DNA of 28,009 bases from JACPPO01 sp965262505 (GTDB taxonomy: Bacteria > Acidobacteriota > Vicinamibacteria > Vicinamibacterales > UBA2999). The stretch lies in the NCBI GenBank assembly GCA_965262505.1, contig CBDHFM010000008.1, forward strand, positions 1 to 28,009, given 5' to 3'. The notes beneath the pieces are model-generated. The model was not told the DNA's origin, searched no databases, and saw only the letters and a program-made list of their open reading frames with translations. Positions 1 through 7,990 of this stretch are shown in pieces; the first letter of the stretch is position 1; every line of letters begins with the position of its first letter. A program made the position numbers and the translations under genes.

Positions 1-738
1 CAGTATGTCAGGCGCAATGGGCCGTTCACGCTCTACATGACCGTCAGTGGCGGCGCGAAACTCCCCTACGGCAACATTCCTCGTCTGCTCCTGGCGTGGG
101 TCTGCACCGAAGCGGTACGGACGCAAAACCGTGAACTGGTCCTCGGAGATTCGCTCTCGGCGTTCATGCGTAGCGTGGGTGTCTATAACACTGGTGGTTC
201 TGTGCGTAGTCGGCTCCAAGACCAGATGCGGCGGCTCTTCAACGTACATGTTCAGTTGGGCTATGAGCACGAGCACGGCGCAGTGAGCGTGAATTCGCAG
301 ATCGCCGACCGGACAGAGTTTTGGTGGAGCACGAAACGGCCGGACGACCGCACGCTGTGGGAGAGCAAGATTGAACTTGGTGAGAAATTCTTTAAGGAAA
401 TTATTCGCCACCCCGTGCCGCTCGACATGAACATCCTGAAGGCCATGAAGCGGTCGACGCTCGGCCTCGACCTCTACCTGTGGCTCACCTACCGGACGTT
501 CGCGCTTAAGCGCCCGCTACGGCTTTCCTGGCCGCGCCTGTACCACCAGTTCGGATCTGACCCTGTCAAGGCAAACGACACCCGCACCGTTGACAACTTC
601 CGCACGGACTGCCTGCGCGAGTTGAAGAAGATCAAGGACGCCTGGCCGGACCTGCACTACCAGACGGTTAAGGGCGCGTTGCTGCTCTCGCCGGCGCCGC
701 CGCGTATCCCGCCGGCACAGCTCCGTCTCGTGGAGTAG
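1..738 (+). CDS. repA: RepA-type plasmid replication initiator, 3' part (module A)
   Basis: This is the C-terminal three quarters of a RepA_C-type initiator, which would bind the iterons at 1205-1285 and start plasmid replication. Reading frame 1 is open from the first base (Q-Y-V-R-R-N-G-P-F-T-L), so the gene is cut by the window edge; the ATG at 37 is internal. Family landmarks are KLPYGNIPRLLLAWVCTEAV, the LGDSLSAFMR segment, EFWWS, LWESKIELGEKFF and LGLDLYLWLTYRTF; the C-terminus is LRLVE. It aligns end to end with the complete copy at 21611-22579. The missing N-terminus is probably the fragment at 27768-28009 if the molecule is circular. The coding frame here is intact, with no internal stop. 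Family assignment comes from recalled motifs, not from a search. Confidence 0.88.
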   Translation, partial: QYVRRNGPFTLYMTVSGGAKLPYGNIPRLLLAWVCTEAVRTQNRELVLGDSLSAFMRSVGVYNTGGSVRSRLQDQMRRLFNVHVQLGYEHEHGAVSVNSQIADRTEFWWSTKRPDDRTLWESKIELGEKFFKEIIRHPVPLDMNILKAMKRSTLGLDLYLWLTYRTFALKRPLRLSWPRLYHQFGSDPVKANDTRTVDNFRTDCLRELKKIKDAWPDLHYQTVKGALLLSPAPPRIPPAQLRLVE

Positions 739-742
739 GTCT

Positions 743-946
743 ATGGGACGAACGGCTAAAACCCACTACAAGGGCCTCGACTCGAAAATTTCAGTCAAGG
801 GTCGAGGACGGACGCTGTGCGGGATCTTTGTCGCCTGTAAGCAGTTGGTCACCGGCGGCGCGACGTGCGCCACCTGCGAGCGCCGCGAGGTTGAAGCGTT
901 TCTCGGACCGCTGCCGAAGAAGAAGCCGGCCACCCGACCGGCGTAG
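743..946 (+). CDS. Small Cys-containing protein downstream of repA
   Basis: A 67-residue basic protein starts 4 bp after the repA stop, so it is probably co-transcribed. I do not recognise a family. It has RTLCG, a later CATC pair, and a Lys/Arg/Pro-rich tail. A diverged relative sits at the equivalent place after the module B rep (11254-11448); the two share KTH, RTLCG, a Val-rich stretch and a closing C-x2-C. Three cysteines could form part of a metal site, but a fourth ligand is not obvious. Conserved position and the shared pattern in two diverged modules argue that it is real and belongs to the replicon. A role in copy control or DNA binding is a guess. Confidence 0.6.
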   Translation: MGRTAKTHYKGLDSKISVKGRGRTLCGIFVACKQLVTGGATCATCERREVEAFLGPLPKKKPATRPA

Positions 947-1038
947 CGCCCATCGTGCCGCGCAGCCAGGTGCGTCACCCGAAGGGCCGCAGCGAAGGAA
1001 GCGCGCAGCGCCGGGATGCGACGGTGGGGCTCGAGGAT

Positions 1039-1111
1039 GGCCCCAGGAGCCGCGCACGCGGGTCGAGTATCCCCTTTCGCCGTCCTCCGCCGGTAAATCG
1101 CGCCTGGGGCC
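1039..1111. other. Stem-loop between rep module A and its origin
   Basis: GGCCCCAGG (1039-1047) is the exact reverse complement of CCTGGGGCC (1103-1111). Similar CCCAGGAGCCGCG-type arms occur at the same place before origin B (11994-12062) and origin C (22605-22678), and related sequence precedes origin D near 24110. Conservation of the arms across modules suggests a structural role such as rep transcript termination or a single-strand initiation site. Confidence 0.5.
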
Positions 1112-1166
1112 GCTCAGCGCCGGCGACAGGCGCTGAGGCTGAGACGCGCGCGAATGTTCGCCGGTG

Positions 1167-1350
1167 TTTTCCACAAAATCCTGTGATTCGTTGGGGTTTT
1201 CAACGGTCAAACACCAAGACTCCAAACTGGAGAACTTCGGTCAAACACCAAGATTCCCCCCAACATCCTTCGGTCAAACACCAAGAGTACGTACAAGTAG
1301 TACTGATCAAGTAGTACGTACCGACAAGTACGTACAGGCCTGTGGCCTGT
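1167..1350 (+). other. Replication origin A (iteron type)
   Basis: The order is a DnaA-box-like TTTTCCACA (1167-1175), a conserved AAAATCCTGTGATTC, three iterons (1205-1285) and a GTAC-rich tail (1287-1350). The tail carries two CAAGTAGTAC direct repeats, flanking GTACGTAC sequences, and AGGCC-TGTG-GGCCT at the end. The same order occurs at 12086-12270, at 22701-22876 and, inverted, at 23919-24054. It lies downstream of repA A, as is usual for this class. The strand given follows rep. Function is inferred from layout. Confidence 0.8.
1205..1285 (+). repeat. Iterons of origin A, three copies
   Basis: GGTCAAACACCAAG occurs at 1205-1218, 1239-1252 and 1272-1285, at spacings of 34 and 33 bp. That spacing is about three helical turns, so all copies would face the same side of the DNA. 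The core AAACACC is common to all origins in the window, but the flanks are specific to this one. The gap after the first copy holds a small inverted repeat, CTCCA-AAC-TGGAG. Confidence 0.85.
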
Positions 1351-1392
1351 TAATCATTCGATTCAGAAAGACGGAAAAAACGGCCGACCTGA

Positions 1393-1471
1393 TGACATCG
1401 ACCGGTAGTGCTCACAGCAGCCGCCAGACGCGGCTGCCTTTCCACACGAGCACTTCCGCGTGACGCCGCAC
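1393..1471. repeat. Shared hairpin element, copy 1
   Basis: This stretch, from TGACATCGA through TAGTGCTCACAGCA and a hairpin to GTGACGCCGCAC, recurs with few changes at 13557-13654. The hairpin is GCAGCCGC (1417-1424), loop CAGAC, GCGGCTGC (1430-1437). It ends inside the first codons of the MmeI-like gene and may therefore carry its leader. I do not recognise the element. Confidence 0.6.
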
Positions 1472-4324
1472 GCCTTTATCGCCAAGTGGCGCGATGCCAC
1501 GCTGAAGGAGCGGTCAGCGGCGCAGGAGCACTTCCTCGACCTCTGTCGGCTCCTGGACGAACCAACACCGGCTGAGGCCGATCCGACGGGCGCGACGTAT
1601 TGCTTTGAACGCGGCGCCGTCAGGACGGACACGGGCGGCGACGGCTGGGCCGACGTCTGGAAGCGCCACTGCTTCGCCTGGGAGTACAAGGGCCAACGCG
1701 CCAACCTCGATGCCGCGTTCATGCAACTCCAGCAATATGCGCTAGCGCTGGAGAACCCGCCGCTGCTGATCGTTTCCGACCTGCGGCGGTTCCGCATCCG
1801 CACCAACTGGACGAACAGCGTCAGTCGAACCTACGAATTCGACCTCGACGACCTCACCGACCGCGCGGTCCGTGACCGGCTGAAGTGGGCATTTTCGGAT
1901 CCCGAGCGGCTGCGGCCTGGCGAGACCCGGCGCGCCCTCACCGAGCGGGCGGCGGCGGCCTTCGCGGCAGTCGCCCAGACGTTGCGGGCGCGTGGTCACG
2001 ATCCCCCCGTGGTCGCGCATTTCGTCAACCGGCTCGTCTTCTGCATGTTCGCCGCCGACGTGGGCCTGCTGCCCGATCACATGTTCACCCGGATGCTGCG
2101 ACAGGCGCAGCGCACCCCGGAGCAGTTCACCGAGCTGGCCGCCGAGCTCTTCCGAGTGATGGCCGCCGGCGGCCGGGTCGGCTTCGAGGCGGTCGCCTGG
2201 TTCAACGGCGGACTGTTCGACGACAGTGCGGCGCTCCCACTGGAGGCCGCTGACATCGAGACGGTACTGGCGGCGTCGGACCTCGACTGGTCGGAGATCG
2301 ATCCGTCGATCCTCGGCACGTTGTTCGAGCGCGGGCTCGATCCTGGCAAACGCGCGCAACTCGGCGCGCACTACACCGACCGCGACAAGATCATGCTGCT
2401 CGTTGAGCCGGTGGTGATCCGTCCGTGGCTGGCCGAGTGGGACGCGGCGAAGGCCGATCTCGCCGCCGCCCTGGACCGAGTGGAAGCCGCCAAGTCGCCC
2501 GCCGCCCGCACGAAACGGCTGAACGCGGCCGAGCGGCGGTACCGGGCGTTCCTCAACCGGTTGCGCGCGTTCACGGTGCTCGACCCGGCCTGCGGCTCTG
2601 GGAACTTCCTTTATCTCGTCCTGCAGGCGCTCAAGGATCTGGAGCATCGGGTGCAGCTCGAGGCGGAAGCATTGGGCTTCCAGCGGGCGTTTCCAGAAAT
2701 CGGCCCGGCCAACGTGAAGGGCCTCGAGATCAACCCCTACGCCGCCGAGCTGGCCCGCGTCGCAGTCTGGATCGGCGAAATCCAGTGGATGCGGCGCAAC
2801 GGGTTCTACGAATCACGCAACCCGATCCTGAAGCCGCTCGACACCATCGAATGCCGAGACGCGATCCTGACGCCGGACAACACCGAGCCGAAATGGCCGG
2901 AGGCGGATGTCGTGATCGGCAATCCGCCGTTTCTTGGCGGCAAGCTCCTGATCACCAACCTTGGTGAAGACTACGTGTCGAAGATCTTCACAACCTACGA
3001 TGGCCGCGTGCCGGCAGAAGCTGATCTCGTCTGCTACTGGTTTGAGAAGGCTGGCCAGCAGATCGCCGCTGGCAAAGCAACACGGGCCGGGCTCGTCGCG
3101 ACCAATTCCATTCGGGGCGGCGCAAACCGGCGCGCACTGCAAGCCGCAATAGACACGCGCCGGATCTTCGAGGCATGGAGCGATGAGCCGTGGGTGATCG
3201 ACGGCGCGGCCGTCAGGGTCTCTCTGGTCTGTTTCTCGCGCACTGATGACGACTTCGTTTCTGCCGCGCGGCTCGACGGGCAACCCGTGGACGAGATCTA
3301 CGCCGATCTGACGGCGAGGCGTGGTGGCGCTGGCGTCGACCTCACTGTGGTCCGGCGTCTTTCTGAGAACGCGAACGTCGCGTTCATGGGCGACACGAAG
3401 GGCGGTCCCTTCGACGTCGCGGGCGATCAGGCGCGCGAGTGGCTCCGTTTGCCGGCGAACCCAAACGGCCGGACCAACGCGGACGTCCTGAAGCCGTGGG
3501 TGAACGGTATGGACCTGACCAGGCGGCCCGCGGGGAAGTGGATCGTCGACTTCGGATTGAAGATGTCAGCCGAGGACGCAGCGCTGTACGAAGAACCGTT
3601 TCGGTGGGTGAAAGAACACGTGTGGCCAACATGGGACAAGCAACGTGAAGCCGAGAGACGCGATCAGTGGTGGTTGCACCATCGGCCACGGCCGAACATG
3701 TGGGCGGCGCTCGGCAACCTATCGCGCTACATCGCGACGGCTCGTGTCGCCAAGTACCGCCTATTTGTCTGGCTCGATGCTCGCGTCTGTCCAGACTCAG
3801 CAACGATCGCCATCGCCCGCGACGACGACACGACCTTCGGCATCCTGCACAGCCGGTTCCATGAGGCGTGGTCGCTCCGGCTCTGTACGTGGCTCGGCAA
3901 AGGCAACGACCCGCGCTATACCCCGACCACCACCTTCGAGACGTTTCCGTTCCCCGACGGGCTGACGCCGAACACCTCCGCCGCCGACTATGCAGACGAC
4001 CCGCGCGCCGCTGCCATCGCGGACGCAGCTCAGCGGCTGGTCGAGCTGCGCGACCGGTGGCTCAACCCGCCCGAATGGGTCGAGTGGCTGGACGAGCCGG
4101 TTCCCGGCTATCCCCAACGTCCGGTGCCTCGCGACGATGCCGCCGTAACCGCGCTCAAGACGCGCACGCTGACGAGCCTCTACAACGCCAGCCCACAGTG
4201 GCTCGTCGACGCGCACGCGGCCCTTGACGCTGCTGTTGCTACCGCCTACGGCTGGCCGGCCGACATCTCCGACGACGACGCGCTCGCCGAACTGCTGGCG
4301 CTCAACTTGGCAAATGGCCGCTGA
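1460..4324 (+). CDS. MmeI-like type IIL restriction-modification enzyme
   Basis: A 954-residue single-chain restriction-modification protein expected to methylate adenine at its site and cut some distance away. An N-terminal PD-(D/E)XK nuclease motif reads D65-x9-E75-Y76-K77, the same spacing as in MmeI. A helical linker follows. The methyltransferase has motif I LDPACGSG at 374-381 and motif IV NPPF at 488-491, giving a gamma-class N6-adenine layout. The target-recognition region lies around 620-830 and a helical C-terminus follows. Length matches the family (about 900-1000). The start is GTG at 1460, within the shared hairpin element; no better upstream start is seen. A nuclease-like gene overlaps its 3' end. 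Family members modify one strand only. All catalytic motifs are present, so it looks functional; specificity cannot be read from sequence alone. Confidence 0.9.
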   Translation: MTPHAFIAKWRDATLKERSAAQEHFLDLCRLLDEPTPAEADPTGATYCFERGAVRTDTGGDGWADVWKRHCFAWEYKGQRANLDAAFMQLQQYALALENPPLLIVSDLRRFRIRTNWTNSVSRTYEFDLDDLTDRAVRDRLKWAFSDPERLRPGETRRALTERAAAAFAAVAQTLRARGHDPPVVAHFVNRLVFCMFAADVGLLPDHMFTRMLRQAQRTPEQFTELAAELFRVMAAGGRVGFEAVAWFNGGLFDDSAALPLEAADIETVLAASDLDWSEIDPSILGTLFERGLDPGKRAQLGAHYTDRDKIMLLVEPVVIRPWLAEWDAAKADLAAALDRVEAAKSPAARTKRLNAAERRYRAFLNRLRAFTVLDPACGSGNFLYLVLQALKDLEHRVQLEAEALGFQRAFPEIGPANVKGLEINPYAAELARVAVWIGEIQWMRRNGFYESRNPILKPLDTIECRDAILTPDNTEPKWPEADVVIGNPPFLGGKLLITNLGEDYVSKIFTTYDGRVPAEADLVCYWFEKAGQQIAAGKATRAGLVATNSIRGGANRRALQAAIDTRRIFEAWSDEPWVIDGAAVRVSLVCFSRTDDDFVSAARLDGQPVDEIYADLTARRGGAGVDLTVVRRLSENANVAFMGDTKGGPFDVAGDQAREWLRLPANPNGRTNADVLKPWVNGMDLTRRPAGKWIVDFGLKMSAEDAALYEEPFRWVKEHVWPTWDKQREAERRDQWWLHHRPRPNMWAALGNLSRYIATARVAKYRLFVWLDARVCPDSATIAIARDDDTTFGILHSRFHEAWSLRLCTWLGKGNDPRYTPTTTFETFPFPDGLTPNTSAADYADDPRAAAIADAAQRLVELRDRWLNPPEWVEWLDEPVPGYPQRPVPRDDAAVTALKTRTLTSLYNASPQWLVDAHAALDAAVATAYGWPADISDDDALAELLALNLANGR

Positions 4325-5429
4325 AGAACGAACATGCCCACGCCTAAACGCTCACGATGGACCAGTTGGCGTCCGTTTCGCAGCGGGCCTCCATAACGGA
4401 AGGCCAGTGACGCGCTATCGTAGCCAAGGTGTCTCAACGACGTACACGCCAGGATCGGGATCTCCTCACGGCAAAGCGGCTGCGAGTGTGCTGAACGCTC
4501 ATGGCGTCGCCACCGACCGCACCTTGGAGCAGAAAATTTCAGATGGTGGTCCGTTCAATCAGCGTATCGACCCGCACGTTCTCACTGAGGTCAGGATGGC
4601 TCTCGTTGACCAGGGCGAGATCATCGCGATGCGCGAGAACAACGTCCCTTGGTATCACCTAAGCACGACTCCCGCCGATGTCGTTCAACGCCGTCTAGCT
4701 GAGCTTCAACGTGTTTATGTCAGGACTCAAGAAAGAGGGTTCAAACTGCGCGTTGACCAGGCCCTTGAGACCGCCATTTTTCGCGCGTTGCAAAATCTAC
4801 ACGCCAGTGATCCAGGGGTTCAGTTCTTCGGTGGGTTCCCTGACCTTGATGCGCACGATGACTCGATCCTCTACAGCAAGATAGAGCCAAAGCTGATCAG
4901 CGGCCGGCAAGCCAGGCAAGGCATGGTCGATTTCGTCGTCGCTGGTTCGCAAGGCATTCTGGCCGCCGTTGAGTCAAAGAACATTCGTCAATGGATTTAT
5001 CCTAAACGCTCAGAAATAAAAGACTTGCTTAGTAAAGCCCTAGATCTAGATGCTGTTCCGGTCCTGATTTCCAGAAGGCTCCCGTACGTCACGGTGAACC
5101 TCCTGCGCCGGTGCGGGTTTCTTTTCCACGAGACGTACGGCCAGTTGTACTCAGCAGCCGACGCGGAACTCGCTGCTCTGGCTAAGCACAAGAACCTACT
5201 GGGCTATCACGATATTCGTGTGGGGAATCAGCCGAACGATCGCCTAAACGAGTTCATCTCAGAGCGCTTAGTGTCACTGCTGCCGGCGGCGCGCGAGCGA
5301 TTCGATCTGTTTAGGGATCTCCTGGAGGGTTACGTGGAAGGCGAACATAGTTATGAGTCGTTCGCCGCTCGAGTTTTACGCCGCGACCGCGGAGAACCGG
5401 AGGACGGGCTGGAAGAGGATGAGTCTTAG
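4314..5429 (+). CDS. PD-(D/E)XK-like protein coupled to the restriction gene
   Basis: About 371 residues if it starts at the ATG at 4314, which overlaps the end of the MmeI-like gene by 11 bp and suggests coupled translation. Downstream starts are possible because the first 80 residues are low in recognisable structure. A nuclease-like core is visible: a D in GMVDFVVAG (about residue 206), then AAVESKN (E220, K222), then a hydrophobic strand VPVLISRRLPYV. This is the beta-strand D, ExK order of PD-(D/E)XK folds. I do not recognise a named family. Position and motif suggest a defence accessory or second nuclease, but a repair-type nuclease is also possible. Base composition is less GC-biased in the second half than in the MmeI-like gene, hinting at separate origin. 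Confidence 0.7.
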   Translation: MAAEERTCPRLNAHDGPVGVRFAAGLHNGRPVTRYRSQGVSTTYTPGSGSPHGKAAASVLNAHGVATDRTLEQKISDGGPFNQRIDPHVLTEVRMALVDQGEIIAMRENNVPWYHLSTTPADVVQRRLAELQRVYVRTQERGFKLRVDQALETAIFRALQNLHASDPGVQFFGGFPDLDAHDDSILYSKIEPKLISGRQARQGMVDFVVAGSQGILAAVESKNIRQWIYPKRSEIKDLLSKALDLDAVPVLISRRLPYVTVNLLRRCGFLFHETYGQLYSAADAELAALAKHKNLLGYHDIRVGNQPNDRLNEFISERLVSLLPAARERFDLFRDLLEGYVEGEHSYESFAARVLRRDRGEPEDGLEEDES

Positions 5430-5534
5430 GAGGACCGGCAGCGTTGGCGGACGCCTTTATATATATATAGAAGTATTGTTCCCTTCTGTTAGAGGACCGT
5501 CTTCGTACATGGCATCCTCTCTGGCCTGAACACT

Positions 5535-5584
5535 AGTAACCAGATTTTATTTATAATCCGGTTTGTAATACAATCCGGTTACTG
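5535..5584. promoter_or_regulatory. Operator or centromere-like site before parA B
   Basis: AATCCGGTT occurs twice, at 5555-5563 and 5572-5580 (17 bp apart), ending 7 bp before the parA start. AGTAACCAGATT (5535-5546) is an inverted, slightly diverged copy of the same motif extended to ACT. Such clusters before par operons commonly bind the ParA partner for autoregulation or partition. A run of TATATATA lies upstream near 5458-5470. Which protein binds here is inferred. Confidence 0.5.
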
Positions 5585-5587
5585 TAA

Positions 5588-6259
5588 ATGCCAACCGTTA
5601 TTATCGTCTCGCCGAAGGGGGGCGCGGGCAAATCCACTGCGGCGGTATTGCTAGGTACGGAAATGGCCCACGCCGGCGTTCCCGTGACCATGATGGACTG
5701 CGATCCGAATCGCTCCCTCACGTGGTGGTCGACACAAGGCGCCCTTCCCGATCGGATGAGCATCCTCTCGGATGTCACTGAAGCCTCCGTGGTGAAGGCG
5801 GTGAAATTGCATGACCGCGAGGGCCGACTCGTCGTCATGGACATGGAAGGCGTCGCCTCGCGCCTCGTGTCCCGAGTGATTTCCCAGGCGGACATCGTCA
5901 TCACGCCGATGCGCGCGACGACGCTAGACGCCACGGTCGGTGGGCGAGCGCTGCAACTCGTGGCTGAAGAGGAGGAAGCCCTCGGCCGGACGATTTTCCG
6001 TGCCGTCATTTTCACCATGACGCGGGCCATCCGGACCAGGCAGCACGCCGGCATCGAGGCATCACTCGAAGCGCAGGGGGTCGACATCATCCGCCCCCCA
6101 CTGCTCGAACGGGCTGCCTTTTCTGCCCTGTTCCAGTTCGGCGGCAATCTCCGGACCCTGCCAGCCCAGGGCAATATGGAAGCGGCCATCGACAATGCGT
6201 CGCATTTCGCACAGGCCGTCTACCGCCGTCTCACAGGAGACCCGAATGAGCGACCATAA
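5588..6259 (+). CDS. parA: ParA-family partition ATPase (module B)
   Basis: A 223-residue ParA/MinD-type ATPase. The deviant Walker A motif PKGGAGKST is at residues 9-17 with both lysines (K10, K15), typical of ParA. DCDPNRS near residue 38 and the VVMDMEG segment match the switch and Walker B regions. It is short, with no N-terminal HTH, like the ParA proteins of small plasmids. It overlaps the next gene by 14 bp and starts a parA-small gene-repA operon. It is clearly a different lineage from the almost identical pair at 20803 and 26875: length, Walker A context and upstream operator all differ. The expected role is plasmid segregation. Confidence 0.9.
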   Translation: MPTVIIVSPKGGAGKSTAAVLLGTEMAHAGVPVTMMDCDPNRSLTWWSTQGALPDRMSILSDVTEASVVKAVKLHDREGRLVVMDMEGVASRLVSRVISQADIVITPMRATTLDATVGGRALQLVAEEEEALGRTIFRAVIFTMTRAIRTRQHAGIEASLEAQGVDIIRPPLLERAAFSALFQFGGNLRTLPAQGNMEAAIDNASHFAQAVYRRLTGDPNERP

Positions 6260-6542
6260 ATCCTTCGCCGTGGATCTTGCTCGGTTGCGGCCCCGCGAAA
6301 AAGACCAGAGCACGGGTGCGATCGCACAAGCAGACGAGGCCGGGGAACGGCACGGGTTCCACTCTCGCGAGCCCCGCAGGCGAGGAGGACGGGCACCCAG
6401 CCCACGTACCGGCCAGATCCACGCCAAGGTGATGCCAGGCATTCCGGAGGAAATCGCCCAGGAAGCGAAACGTCGCGGCGTCCAGCAGGGCGTTCTAATC
6501 GAGGAAGCCTGGGCACTCTACAAGGAGCGGGAGCTTCGATGA
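6246..6542 (+). CDS. Small basic ParA-partner candidate (module B)
   Basis: A 98-residue protein starting at the ATG at 6246, inside the parA 3' end, and overlapping the repA start by ATGA. The first 60 residues are Arg-rich and probably disordered. The end (from VMPGIPEEIAQEAKRRGV onward) looks like a short strand plus two helices, compatible with a ribbon-helix-helix DNA-binding fold. Position between parA and repA matches the small proteins at 21398 and 27470, although sequence similarity is weak. A centromere-binding or autorepressor role is inferred from position. Confidence 0.6.
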   Translation: MSDHKSFAVDLARLRPREKDQSTGAIAQADEAGERHGFHSREPRRRGGRAPSPRTGQIHAKVMPGIPEEIAQEAKRRGVQQGVLIEEAWALYKERELR

Positions 6543-7257
6543 GCCAAGACGAACAGCAGCACCGCGGCGGGTTCGTGCCGATCGGCGAGCCGGCCGGCAC
6601 GCCGCAAGCGCGGCACCACTTCACCACGCTGCACCAGGTTAATCAGCTCATCGAGGCGAGTGAAGCGGAACCCGATATCGGCTTCATGGCGCGGTTGCTC
6701 GCGCTGTGCAGTCTGCCGCGCACCAACCCCGGCGACCGCCTGCAGTTCAAGCGCGTCAACGGGCCGTACACCCTGGGGATGATCGCCGGGCTCGGCAACA
6801 AGCTCCCGTACGGCACCCTGCCGCGTCTGCTCCTGGCGTGGGTCTGCACCGAAGCGGTGCGGACGCAATCGCGCGAGCTAGTCCTCGGCGATTCGCTCTC
6901 GGAGTTCATGCGGCGGCTCGGGATCTACAGCACCAGCGGCGGCACCACGGGCGGGCGGACACGGCTCCGGAATCAGATGCGCCGGTTGTTTGGGTGCACG
7001 GTCTCGCTCATCTACGAGGATGCGCGCGGGGAAGCCACGCTGAACGCGCCGATCGCCCGCCGCACGGAGTTCTGGTGGAGCGAGAGCCAGCCGGACGCGC
7101 GCTCGCTATGGGACAGCAAGATCGAGCTTGGGGAAGATTTTTACAACGAGATCATCAGCAACCCGGTCCCGCTCGACATGAACACCCTCAAGAGCCTCAG
7201 CCGGTCGCCGCTCGGCCTCGACCTGTACCTGTGGCTCACCTACCGGACGTTCAACCT
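6539..7257 (+). pseudogene. repA: repA (module B), 5' part, interrupted by a Tn3-family element
   Basis: The first 239 codons of a RepA_C-type initiator, starting at an ATG that overlaps the previous stop. It runs from the N-terminal GGFVPIG segment through FMARLLALCSLPRTNPG, the KLPYGTLPRLLLAWVCTEAV block and EFWWSE to LGLDLYLWLTYRTFNL. There the reading frame runs into transposon sequence at 7258. The remaining codons lie at 11026-11257. Joining 6539-7257 to 11026-11257 gives 951 bp, a 316-residue open frame with no stop or frameshift. The insertion therefore looks recent and is the only lesion. As it stands, the protein lacks the C-terminal part. Confidence 0.88.
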
Positions 7258-7291
7258 GGGGCTTGGGGAGCAATGGAACCGAAAGTACGGT
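7258..7291 (+). repeat. Left terminal inverted repeat of the Tn3 element
   Basis: The outer end begins GGGGCTTGGGGAGCAATGG and the inner end is GAAAGTACGGT. It matches the reverse complement of 10987-11020 except at positions 5 and 23. The resolvase gene ends 13 bp inside it. Confidence 0.93.
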
Positions 7292-7303
7292 AGAAGACTC
7301 GAT

Positions 7304-7855
7304 CTAGGTCCGCCGGAGTAGCCGCGACACCGTTGCCGGGTGGACGCCGAACAGGCGCGCCGCGTCGGCGGCGGTCTTCTTCCCCTGCTTGACGAGCGTC
7401 ACAATTTCCTGTTGCTGGTGGGGCTTGAGCTTCGGCGGCCGGCCGCCGATCCGGCCTTCCTTGCGCGCGGCGTCGAGGCCCGCCTTGGTCCGTTCCTTGA
7501 GCATCGCGCGCTCGAACTCGGCGAACGCGCCGACCATCTGCATCATCATCCGACCCGCGGGCGTGGTGGTGTCCACCGCTTCCTTGAGGCTGCGAAAGCC
7601 TGCGTGGCGCTCCTGCACCCGCTCCATGATGGTTAGTACATCGCGCAGGGAGCGTGACAGGCGATCGAGTGTCCAGACGACCAACACATCGCCTTTCCGG
7701 AGCTGACTGAGCAGCTTGTGCAGCTCGGGCCGATCCCAGCGGCCGCCGGAGGCGTTGTCGCGGAAGATGAGCTCACAGCCGGAGGTTTTGAGCGCGGCGA
7801 CCTGAGGGGCGGTAGTTTGCTCGCCAGTGGAGACGCGCGCGTAGCCGATGAGCAT
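7304..7855 (-). CDS. tnpR: Tn3 resolvase (serine recombinase)
   Basis: A 183-residue small serine recombinase that would resolve transposition cointegrates at the adjacent res site. The start is the ATG at 7855, giving MLIGYARVSTGEQT with catalytic Ser9 and Arg7. VVWTLDRLSRS (around 63-73) holds the other active-site arginines. The long helix FAEFERAMLKERTKAG is the dimer and DNA-contact helix. A C-terminal HTH includes KTAADAARLFGVHPATVSRL. Length is usual for the family. Upstream in-frame codons exist, but they run through the res region. It is transcribed divergently from tnpA. Confidence 0.95.
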   Translation of the reverse strand: MLIGYARVSTGEQTTAPQVAALKTSGCELIFRDNASGGRWDRPELHKLLSQLRKGDVLVVWTLDRLSRSLRDVLTIMERVQERHAGFRSLKEAVDTTTPAGRMMMQMVGAFAEFERAMLKERTKAGLDAARKEGRIGGRPPKLKPHQQQEIVTLVKQGKKTAADAARLFGVHPATVSRLLRRT

Positions 7856-7990
7856 GATTGCGTAAAGGTATTGCATACGTGACTGGTAATGCAATACTGT
7901 TTTGCACCCTGTAAACGTGGGGTTTCCTGCCGATCGCCCCTCCGTGCGCAAACCATCGTTTATGCAACTCCGCCACGTCGGGAAGCCGCG
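7856..7990. promoter_or_regulatory. res site and divergent promoter region of the Tn3 element
   Basis: The 135-bp gap between divergent tnpR and tnpA has GTATTGCAT (7868-7876) opposed by ATGCAATAC (7889-7897), a 30-bp subsite like res I. A second, looser inverted pair, TGCGCAAA and TTTATGCA, lies near 7947-7967. This is the expected place for resolvase binding, which normally also represses both genes. Confidence 0.7.

Noticed and set aside
1205..1285. CRISPR array reading of the iteron clusters
   Set aside because: Copies are 14-17 bp with two or three per cluster next to a DnaA-box-like site and a rep gene; spacings and context fit iterons.
1417..1437. Integron attC site at the shared hairpin
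   Set aside because: No GTTRRRY/RYYYAAC core pair and no integrase gene in the window; the stem is too short and perfect for attC.
4333..4395. Short frame MPTPKRSRW... as the true start of the nuclease-like protein
   Set aside because: It is in another frame and stops after 20 codons; a frameshift is possible but cannot be shown without homologues.
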